Assembly: GCA_019509785.1 (NCBI GenBank)
Contig: JAEKLQ010000025.1
Coordinates: 1-64,000 of the forward strand
Source: Fibrobacterota bacterium
GTDB lineage: Bacteria; Fibrobacterota; Fibrobacteria; UBA11236
Length of the DNA: 64,000 bases
Reading direction: 5' to 3'
The position numbers and the translations under genes are program-made. Shown in pieces: positions 41,400 through 48,351 of this stretch. The notes beneath the pieces were generated by a model. It was not told the DNA's origin and made no database searches. It worked only from the letters and a program-made list of their open reading frames with translations. Numbering within the stretch: position 1 is the first letter of the stretch; every line of letters begins with the position of its first letter.

Positions 41400-42452
41400 T
41401 CAAGCGCGCAAGGCCCGTAACAACTCTTCCAGGCTGCCGCGGCCTTCCGCTCCCCGGGCGCGCCACTTCCAGTATGGGCCCGCGGAGTCGCGCTCCGCCC
41501 GCACTTCGATATCCGACGACCCCGCTTCCTTCCCCGCGCCCACGCCCGTGACGGCCGCGATCCCTTCCCGTTCCAAAGCCCGCGAGGTCCAGAAAACCAT
41601 ATCGGGGTCGCCCTCCAAACGCGCCGAGCGCGCCGCTTCCCCGTGGATGCGGAACGCTCCCGTCGCGCGATCGAATGCCACGTCCCCCTGATCGAAGGTC
41701 CCGCCTATCGCCCCGGACATCGCCAGGTCTTCGGGTAGGCCGGAGCGCAGGGCGCCTTCCGCGGAAACCAGCCACAGGCGATCGGCCGCCCGCAAAGCGA
41801 GATCGAGATCGTGGGTGGAGACCAGCACCGCGCGTCCGCGCATGCGCGCCAACCGGCGCAAGGCCCGCATGGCGCCGACCCGTCGCGGCAGATCCAGGAA
41901 TGCGGTGGGTTCGTCGAGCAGAAGGGCGGCGGGATCCTGGGCCAGGGCGCGGGCCAGCATGGCCCGTTGCTTCTCGCCGTCCGAAAGCTCGTCGCAGGGC
42001 CGCGAGCGTAGATCCCATGCGCCCGCTTCTTCCAACCCCCGGCGGATGGCATCGCGATCTTCCTCCCCGAGTCGGCCGCTCCAGCCCGTATGGGGATAGC
42101 GACCCAAGGCGGCCAAGTCCTCCACCGTCAAATGGCCCAACTCCATCCGCTCGGTGAGCACGATCGCCAAACGCCGCGCCCGCGCCGCTGCCGGCAGGGT
42201 CGCCGCGTCGCGATCCTCGAGCCAGATCCGGCCGGCCAAGGGCGGCTGCAATCCCGCCAACGTTCGCAGCAAGGTGGATTTGCCCGCCCCATTGGGGCCC
42301 AATAGGCATACGAGTTCCCCCGCGCGCAATTCCAAATCGAGGCCGGACAGCACCGGCCGGCCCGGATAGCCTACGGCCAGGGATTCGGTCCGCAAGGGAA
42401 CGGCGCCGCTCACCGCATCTTGCGAGGGCGATGTCCGCGCGCGCGCAGTCAT
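41400..42452 (-). CDS. ABC importer ATPase, FecE/BtuD-type
   Basis: The 350-residue product has Walker A GPNGAGKST, signature LSDGEKQRAMLARAL, Walker B ALLLDEPTAFLDLP and a switch His in STHDLDLAL. This matches the ATPases of iron-siderophore, haem and cobalamin importers. The ATP-binding domain ends near residue 255. About 90 extra residues (DPDMVFWTSRALEREGIAAV...) form a C-terminal extension also known in some BtuD/FecE proteins of Bacteroidota-like bacteria. The start overlaps the permease stop by ATGA. The 42456-42656 part of the longer frame is antisense-like and rejected. Confidence 0.88.
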   Translation of the reverse strand: MTARARTSPSQDAVSGAVPLRTESLAVGYPGRPVLSGLDLELRAGELVCLLGPNGAGKSTLLRTLAGLQPPLAGRIWLEDRDAATLPAAARARRLAIVLTERMELGHLTVEDLAALGRYPHTGWSGRLGEEDRDAIRRGLEEAGAWDLRSRPCDELSDGEKQRAMLARALAQDPAALLLDEPTAFLDLPRRVGAMRALRRLARMRGRAVLVSTHDLDLALRAADRLWLVSAEGALRSGLPEDLAMSGAIGGTFDQGDVAFDRATGAFRIHGEAARSARLEGDPDMVFWTSRALEREGIAAVTGVGAGKEAGSSDIEVRAERDSAGPYWKWRARGAEGRGSLEELLRALRA

Positions 42453-43543
42453 TCGTCCCTCGCGGCGCGGCGGCGTACGAGTATGGCGATCACCACGGGC
42501 GCGCCGACCAGGGCGGTGACGGCGTTCAAAGGGAGCGTCCGGCCTCCCCCGGGCAAACGGCAGGCGAGATCGGAAGCCAGCGACAGGGCGGCCCCGAGCA
42601 AGACGCAAGCGGGCAAGAGTACGCGATGATCGGCGGTGCGGAACATGCCCCGGCACAAGTGCGGGACGGCCAGTCCGAGGAACGCGACCGGACCGCAGTA
42701 GGCGGTCACCGCGCCGGCCAGCAGCGAGGTGGAAGCGAGCAGCATGGCGCGCAAGCGGCCTGCGTTCACTCCCAGGCTACGCGCGTAAGTCCAGCCCAGT
42801 AAAAGCGCGTTCAGGGACTTGGCGGAAAGCGCGGCCATCAGGATCCCCAGGCCCGTCGCGATCGCGAGCGCGGGCAGTTGCGCCCAGGTCACGCCCGCAT
42901 AGCTGCCGAAGCCCCAGAAGGTGAAGGCGCGTAAGCGCTCCGAATCGCTGAAGGCTTGCAGCACCGCCACCAGACCGCCGGCGATTTGCCCGAACATCAA
43001 GCCCAGGATCAACAAGGTGGTATTGCTGCGGATCCGCCGGGATACGGCCAGCACCAGCAGCATGACCGCCGCCGCGCCGGCCACCGCCGATCCGGCCGTG
43101 CCCAATTGCGGGCCCAGTCGCGCGAGCGCCGGCAGGCCCGGCAATGCCCCCGCCCCTGCGCCGGCCAGTACCGCCAATGCTACGCCCAAGGTGGCGCCCG
43201 CGCTGATCCCCAGCGAATAAGGCCCGGCCAGGGGGTTGCGGAACAAGGTCTGCATCAAGAGCCCGCTCACCGCCAAACCCGATCCCGCCAGCGCCGCGGT
43301 AAGGCAACGGGGCATGCGCAATTGCCAGAGGATGTCCCGCCACACCGGATCGCCGACGGCGCCGCCGAATAAGATCGAGACGGTCGCAGGCATAGGTATG
43401 CGCACCGAACCGCAAGCCAGGCCCAGGATCAAAAGAGCCGCGAGCAAAAGCGCAAGCGCTCCGAGGCCCGCCCAGACGGGAAGGCGCGCGGCGGCCTGGG
43501 CGGCGGAACTTTGCCGCGCGGGCCCGATCGGGATCCCCATCAT
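42449..43543 (-). CDS. FecCD/BtuC-family importer permease
   Basis: The 364-residue protein has about ten hydrophobic helices. Family motifs include LRMPRCLTAALAGSGLAVSGLLMQTLFRNPLA (first part), GISAGATLG, the cytoplasmic EAA-like loop near LGVNAGRLRAM, and GLAVPHLCR at the coupling region. It pairs with the ATPase downstream and the binding lipoprotein upstream; both junctions are ATGA overlaps, so the three proteins are made together. The substrate is a siderophore, haem or a corrinoid; no cobalamin riboswitch precedes the operon. Confidence 0.93.
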   Translation of the reverse strand: MMGIPIGPARQSSAAQAAARLPVWAGLGALALLLAALLILGLACGSVRIPMPATVSILFGGAVGDPVWRDILWQLRMPRCLTAALAGSGLAVSGLLMQTLFRNPLAGPYSLGISAGATLGVALAVLAGAGAGALPGLPALARLGPQLGTAGSAVAGAAAVMLLVLAVSRRIRSNTTLLILGLMFGQIAGGLVAVLQAFSDSERLRAFTFWGFGSYAGVTWAQLPALAIATGLGILMAALSAKSLNALLLGWTYARSLGVNAGRLRAMLLASTSLLAGAVTAYCGPVAFLGLAVPHLCRGMFRTADHRVLLPACVLLGAALSLASDLACRLPGGGRTLPLNAVTALVGAPVVIAILVRRRAARDE

Positions 43544-44787
43544 CCGGCCTTCCCGCCCGGGTCGGCCGGGGTGGACGACTTCTCCCCCGCGCGTTTACCC
43601 GCAGGCAGGCGCCGATACCAGCGCATGACATGCCCGGGCAAAAGCTCCGGATGCAAGATGGCGATGAGATCCGCCAGCACCCAATCGGGACGCGCGGTGC
43701 CGGTCTCGAAGAAATCCCGCCCTCCGTCCGCGCAGCGGATGCGGTCGTTGTTCCAAACGTTCCCTTCCCGGAAGGCCCGGAACAACGCGTAGCGATCGTC
43801 CTGGGCCCGCGCATCCGCCAAATCCTTCCACCCCCAGACGTTCAGCCAGATTTCCGCCCCGCCCGCCTTCGCCAAAACCGCCTCCAGATCCATGTTGAGG
43901 CTTCCGCGCGTGGTATCCCCGGCCCAAGGGTAAGCTGCGCCCGCATCGGCCAAGAGGCGAGCCACGTAGGTATGCCCCCCGGGTACCCACCATGCGCCTC
44001 CGAAGGGCGCGCCCACCAGCACCACCGGTTTGCGAGCGGCCCCCGCGGCCAGCGCCGCCAAGGCCCGGTACGAGCTGTCGATCTCGTTGAAGATGGAGTC
44101 GGCCGCGGCCGCTTTCCCGAAGAAGGCCGCCATGAACTTGATCCATTCGGCGCGGCCCAGCGGGTTTTCCTCCATGTACGATCCCTCGATCGCCGCCGGC
44201 AGCCGGGCCTCCGCCAGCTTGGCCAAGCCCCCGTCCGAAGAACCCCCGACGATGTAAGTGAAAAGCAATTCGGGCCGCAATGCCACCAAAGCCTCGAGAT
44301 CGAGATGCATATCGTCGCCCACGTCCCGGATGCGGCCGTCCGCCAGCCGTTGGCGCACCGCGGGACTGCATATCAACCGCCCCGACCCTACCCCCACTAG
44401 GGAATCCAGTACCCCCAGATCTTCCAGCTGCTTGAGATTGGTGGTGGTGAGGGTCACCGCGCGGCGCAAGGGTACGGCCACGATTTGGGTATCCCCCCGA
44501 GGGGCGCCGCGGGATGCTTGGTCCCGGGGCACCAGCAAATAGGTAAAGTCCTGGTGCGCGCCTTGCCAGGGATTATGTACCGTGATCCGCGTGGCATCCC
44601 CGCTCCGGGACATGGAAAAAACTTCGGCATACCGCAAAGGATGGGAACCCGGGCGGGGTTTCCCGGACTGGAGGGCGGGGCGCCCGGAGCCGGCCTTCGC
44701 CTTTTCGCCCGAAGCCGGATGATCGCATCCGGCCAGGCCAAGGATAATGACGGCGGCGAACCGCAATGGCGGCGAAAAGATTCCCAT
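43540..44787 (-). CDS. Substrate-binding lipoprotein of the FecB/BtuF type
   Basis: The start ATG at 44787 has GGAGA four bases upstream. Lipobox LGLAGC lipidates Cys 21. The domain resembles the helical-backbone type III binding proteins: VLDSLVGVGSGRLI, DLEALVALRPELLFTY, NMDLEAVLAKAGGAEIWLNV and a C-terminal DLIAILHPELLPG. Together with the permease and ATPase it forms a complete type II importer. The mature N-terminus is Gly/Ser/Lys-rich, and a Pro/Lys tail ends the chain. No TonB-dependent receptor is encoded in the window. Confidence 0.88.
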   Translation of the reverse strand: MGIFSPPLRFAAVIILGLAGCDHPASGEKAKAGSGRPALQSGKPRPGSHPLRYAEVFSMSRSGDATRITVHNPWQGAHQDFTYLLVPRDQASRGAPRGDTQIVAVPLRRAVTLTTTNLKQLEDLGVLDSLVGVGSGRLICSPAVRQRLADGRIRDVGDDMHLDLEALVALRPELLFTYIVGGSSDGGLAKLAEARLPAAIEGSYMEENPLGRAEWIKFMAAFFGKAAAADSIFNEIDSSYRALAALAAGAARKPVVLVGAPFGGAWWVPGGHTYVARLLADAGAAYPWAGDTTRGSLNMDLEAVLAKAGGAEIWLNVWGWKDLADARAQDDRYALFRAFREGNVWNNDRIRCADGGRDFFETGTARPDWVLADLIAILHPELLPGHVMRWYRRLPAGKRAGEKSSTPADPGGKAG

Positions 44788-44851
44788 GCATTCTCCGGGA
44801 GGCGGGAAATATAGCTCCCCGCCCGCGCCTGCTTCCGGAAACCGAATTTGC

Positions 44852-44857
44852 TATTAT
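44852..44857 (+). promoter_or_regulatory. Possible extended -10 promoter of the HD-GYP gene
   Basis: TGCTATTAT on the plus strand gives an extended -10 with TATTAT as hexamer, about 105 bases before the GTG start at 44966. No convincing -35 is seen. It lies in the short divergent region shared with the binding-lipoprotein gene. Confidence 0.3.
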
Positions 44858-44965
44858 TGGATACAGGCGTCCATCGACTTGGCCGTAGGGTGAATCGCCT
44901 AGGATGCTCGCTCGACCCGATCATCCGCACGCACTCTCAGAATTCCGGATTGGAAGCTTTCAGCC

Positions 44966-45820
44966 GTGACTCCGCAGCCGCCCGACCCTTCATCGGAAAC
45001 TGGAACCGCCGACTCCGATCCCGGATCCATGTCGCAGCGCCTGGAAGATTTCTGGCGTAGCCGTAAAGCCGAAGGCGAACTCCAGACCACGGAAATCCCC
45101 ATCTCCATGCTGCTGGCCCTGGATAAGATGGTCCAGCAACAGGCCGGAGCCCCGGCCGCGCCCGCCGAACTACAATCCGCCGCGGACTCCGCCGCATCCG
45201 AGCGTAAAAGCGCGTTGACCGTGCGCGATTTGAGCGGGCATCTGAAACGCGTCGCCGCTTACGCCAAACTCCTCGCCCTCAAGGCCGGCCTTTCCGAGCA
45301 AGAATCCAATTTCGTCAAGCAGATCGCGCCCATGCACGATATCGGGAAATGGGCCATCCCCGAAGCCATCCTGCAAAAGCCCAGCACCTTGACCCCGGAG
45401 GAGTGGGAGATCATGAAGACCCACACCCAGGCGGGTTACGAGATGTTGAAGGATTCCAAGCTGGACGTACTGCAAATGGGCGCCCTGGTGGCGGTCCAGC
45501 ACCAGGAAAAGTTCGACGGCACGGGTTATCCCAAGGGCCTCAAGGGCGAAGAGATCCACATCTACAGCCGCATCACCACGGTGGCGGACGTGTTCGACGC
45601 CTTGGGCAGCCAGCGATCCTACAAGCACGCTTGGGCCGTCGCCGACATCGTGCAGTACTTCGCCGAAGGGCGCGGGACGCATTTCGATCCGACGCTTGTG
45701 GACTTGCTGCTGGAGAACCTGGAAGAATTCCTGGCGGTCCGCGAAGGGCTGCCGGTCGCCGGCGCCGAGGCGGCGGGCGCCGAAGCTACGGGCGTGGACG
45801 AAAACCCTAGCGGGCGCTAG
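44966..45820 (+). CDS. HD-GYP domain protein (c-di-GMP phosphodiesterase family)
   Basis: The 284-residue product has an HD-GYP domain from about residue 85 to 265: GHLKRV (first His), MHDIGKWAIPE (HD pair), MKTHTQAGYEML, QHQEKFDGTGYPKGL, and RITTVADVFDALGSQR. Family members hydrolyse c-di-GMP with a two- or three-metal centre. Here the usual HHE of HHExxDGxGYP is HQE, so one conserved His is Gln. There is no receiver or membrane segment attached. The first 80 residues are low-complexity. The start is a GTG. It overlaps the convergent receiver gene by four bases, and this lone receiver could be its input partner. Confidence 0.85.
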   Translation: MTPQPPDPSSETGTADSDPGSMSQRLEDFWRSRKAEGELQTTEIPISMLLALDKMVQQQAGAPAAPAELQSAADSAASERKSALTVRDLSGHLKRVAAYAKLLALKAGLSEQESNFVKQIAPMHDIGKWAIPEAILQKPSTLTPEEWEIMKTHTQAGYEMLKDSKLDVLQMGALVAVQHQEKFDGTGYPKGLKGEEIHIYSRITTVADVFDALGSQRSYKHAWAVADIVQYFAEGRGTHFDPTLVDLLLENLEEFLAVREGLPVAGAEAAGAEATGVDENPSGR

Positions 45821-46209
45821 ACCGTTTCCCGCCGGACGTCGCCGCCCAATAATCCTTCCACCATCCCGATCAACGCGTTCAGGCGGAACGGTTTCTGCAG
45901 GAACGCGACGCCGGGCATCCCCAGGTTCTTGTGCACCGCCGCGTTATTGCTTCCGGTGTACCCGGACATGAAGATCACCTTGAGGCCGGGGAAATCTTGC
46001 CTCAGATTCTCCACTAGCTCGGACCCGCTCATATGCGGCATCACCACGTCGGTGAGCACCAGGTCGATGGGGCGATCCGCATTGCGGATCATCTCGAGGG
46101 CCTCCACGCCTTGGGAGGCCTCAAGGACTTCATAGCCCTTGATCTCGAGGAGCTCGCGGATAAGGCCGCGCAGCATATCCTCATCTTCCACCAAAAGGAT
46201 GGATTTCAT
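45817..46209 (-). CDS. Stand-alone response-regulator receiver (CheY-like)
   Basis: The 130-residue product is a single receiver: acidic pair in LLVEDEDM, phospho-Asp in VLTDVVMPHMSG, Ser/Thr switch in IFMSGYTG and Lys in LQKPF. The MPHMSGSELV and MSGYTG pattern resembles receivers at the C-terminus of hybrid PAS kinases. The ATG at 46209 begins the fold directly; the longer in-frame start adds a basic tail without support. It is convergent with the HD-GYP gene. No kinase lies nearby. Confidence 0.85.
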   Translation of the reverse strand: MKSILLVEDEDMLRGLIRELLEIKGYEVLEASQGVEALEMIRNADRPIDLVLTDVVMPHMSGSELVENLRQDFPGLKVIFMSGYTGSNNAAVHKNLGMPGVAFLQKPFRLNALIGMVEGLLGGDVRRETV

Positions 46210-46287
46210 CACACGTAAAGATACCATCCGGGGGCGGCCAGGCAAGCGCCGAAAGAAATTCGGCACATTCTACCGGTGATCCGCATC

Positions 46288-47436
46288 TCAATCTAGGGGG
46301 ATTCTTTTCAATACCAGGGCGGTATCCGAGGAAGCCTCGCAGCGGAAGCGGATTTCGCCCAGCACCCGTCCCGTCTCCGTTTCCAGCCGGACTTCCCACT
46401 TTCCCGGGGCAAGGTTGCGTTTATTGGTATAGCCCCGAAATCCCTCGGCGCGGCCCCCCGCGATGGGGAATCCGATGCGCGAAGCGTCCACCCAGCCCCG
46501 GCGGGGATCGTCGAAGCGCCAGCGATGGTACAGGGTGCAATGCAAACCCTTGGGGGCGAACACCGAAGTGAAACAAAAGATCTTCTCTCCGGGCCTTTGC
46601 CGCACGAGGGTTTCCGAGGTCCGCCAAAAGGCCCAGGCCGGCGGCGGTTCGATCTCGGCCGAGTAGTCGCCATCGACCCGTTCCAGGTTGCGGCAGATGG
46701 ACACGTTCTTCTTGACCAGCGGCACCGGCGGGATGGCGTTGGCGAGATAGAGCCCCACGAGACATAAGGCTACGGCATAGGTGGGCCAGAGGCTGCCCTT
46801 GGCCTTGGGGGAAAGCCGCTTCGCGACGAAGGTTAAACCTACGCCCGCGGCCGTGCTGATGAAGAACCAGAACGCATTGATGCTGCCCATGACGTGGGGG
46901 ATGGCGAAATTGAGGAAGAGGATGGCGCAGGTTCCGAACAAGGCCCAGGTGAGCGTGAAGCGATGGTAATGGTCTTCCAGGAATTCGTTGGCGACCAACA
47001 GGCCGAGTAGGACCACGGCCAATACGAATCCGGGCAGGTAACTGGAGCTGAGGAAATAGAGGATGAACAGCGCGCTGAATTGGCTTCCGAAGCAGAACTG
47101 CAGGAAAAAGACCGGGCCTTCTTCTCGAAGCCAATGGCGGGCCTTGGCGAAGGCGGTGTCGGGCTGGTCGTGGGCCCCTTCGGCATGCGCCATCCCGCCG
47201 GGGATTGCCCCTTTGTCGACGTGGGCCTCCGCGGCTTCAGGTCCGCCCAATCGGCCGCGGCGGCCCATGAAGACCAAGAGCCCGGCCGAGACCAGTAAGT
47301 AGCCTAACAGCATCCAGAGATCCAGGGCGGTGACCGCGCGGCCCAGGGTGGCGGCGTCCCACAGGAAACCGCCGAAGAACGCGACCGCGGGGAAGGCGGC
47401 CTTGGCGCGGAAGAACAGGGCGGCGAAGCGTTTCAC
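46288..47436 (-). CDS. DUF2914 membrane protein
   Basis: The 382-residue product starts with a GTG. It has about seven hydrophobic helices in residues 1-245 (LWMLLGYLLVSAGLLVFMG; FVLAVVLLGLLVANEF; TYAVALCLVGLYLANAIPP). A C-terminal domain of about 110 residues begins near EKIFCFTSVFAPKGL and contains LYHRWRFDD, RGYTNKRNLAPGKWEVRLET and RVLGEIRFR, which is the DUF2914 pattern. DUF2914 is extracytoplasmic and beta-rich, of unknown function. A Gly/His-rich cytoplasmic loop separates helices 2 and 3. It stands alone; the next gene is divergent. Confidence 0.85.
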   Translation of the reverse strand: MKRFAALFFRAKAAFPAVAFFGGFLWDAATLGRAVTALDLWMLLGYLLVSAGLLVFMGRRGRLGGPEAAEAHVDKGAIPGGMAHAEGAHDQPDTAFAKARHWLREEGPVFFLQFCFGSQFSALFILYFLSSSYLPGFVLAVVLLGLLVANEFLEDHYHRFTLTWALFGTCAILFLNFAIPHVMGSINAFWFFISTAAGVGLTFVAKRLSPKAKGSLWPTYAVALCLVGLYLANAIPPVPLVKKNVSICRNLERVDGDYSAEIEPPPAWAFWRTSETLVRQRPGEKIFCFTSVFAPKGLHCTLYHRWRFDDPRRGWVDASRIGFPIAGGRAEGFRGYTNKRNLAPGKWEVRLETETGRVLGEIRFRCEASSDTALVLKRIPLD

Positions 47437-47574
47437 GTGTAAGGTCCGGGATCGGTCACGATGGCCTCGGTTATCGGGTCGGTTGCGGAAAATTTATAAC
47501 TTTCGCGGAACAGCCTTTAACAGGGCGCTAAAGGGGCCGCGCCTGGCCCGCCCCATTCCTTGGACGCATATCCA

Positions 47575-48351
47575 ATGGCCTTGAAACCCTATCATGAAAT
47601 CGCCGGCGAACCGCCCCGTCCCCAGCTCGTGCTGAAAGGCCGGGACGGCCGGGAATACGGCGTCGTCGAGTATTACGAAACCGACCGCGCCCGGCCGTAT
47701 ACCCACGTGCTGCTGGAATTCTTCCCCTCCGACTCCCCCGAGGGCCCGCGTCCCCGCATCTGGGTCGATCTGGCCGCCTGGAGCGTCGCCATCGGCCACG
47801 GGAAGAATCTGCCCGATCCCGATTTCGAGCCCAGCTTGGACGCCTACCTGAAAACCTTCCCCGAAGAGGAGAAGGAGCTGCGCCGGGAACGCGCCCGTAA
47901 GGCCATCCGCTTCGATCTGATGCGCCTGGCGGAGCAGGGCTATAGCATCGCCTACCAGGAGATGTTCCCCGGCGAACTGACCCGCGAGGATTTCCCGAGG
48001 GTATGGGTGGATAAGACGCAATACGTGGTGGACGATCAGTACCTGATCCGTCCGGGCGATTACCGTAACCAGATGACCTTGGTGTTCGTACCCGAAGGGG
48101 CGGACAAAAGCGGCGGCGAGGTCGAGCCGGCCATGTTGGCCAATTGGCTCTTCGGCGAAGGCTATGAGATCCTGGAGTCCCAGCTGGAAGAGATGCGCGC
48201 GCGGCGCGTGCTGGATCAGATGACGTCCAATCCCGAATTGGAAAGGATCTACCGGGAGCGCCTGGCCCGGATGCGCCGCGAAGGCGTCCTGCTCGGCATC
48301 AAGCCCAAACCCTACGCCGCCCGCGGCTCCGAAGAGACGGAATCCCCATAG
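47575..48351 (+). CDS. Conserved-looking hypothetical protein coupled to ppc
   Basis: From the ATG at 47575 the product is a 258-residue cytoplasmic protein without signal or membrane segments. It has an N-terminal beta-rich part (LVLKGRDGREYGVVEYYE, THVLLEFFPSD), a charged helix (LKTFPEEEKELRRERARKAI) and a C-terminal helical part (ESQLEEMRARRVLDQM; ERIYRERLARMRREG). I recognise no family. Its TAG shares its last base with the GTG of ppc, so the two are translated together; a role linked to PEP carboxylase is possible but unproven. A TTG at 47560 is an alternative start. Confidence 0.65.
   Translation: MALKPYHEIAGEPPRPQLVLKGRDGREYGVVEYYETDRARPYTHVLLEFFPSDSPEGPRPRIWVDLAAWSVAIGHGKNLPDPDFEPSLDAYLKTFPEEEKELRRERARKAIRFDLMRLAEQGYSIAYQEMFPGELTREDFPRVWVDKTQYVVDDQYLIRPGDYRNQMTLVFVPEGADKSGGEVEPAMLANWLFGEGYEILESQLEEMRARRVLDQMTSNPELERIYRERLARMRREGVLLGIKPKPYAARGSEETESP

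Noticed and set aside
44788-44965. Cobalamin riboswitch before the FecB/BtuF-type operon
   Set aside because: The region before the start codon is too short and GC-poor in conserved B12-box elements; no such motif was found.
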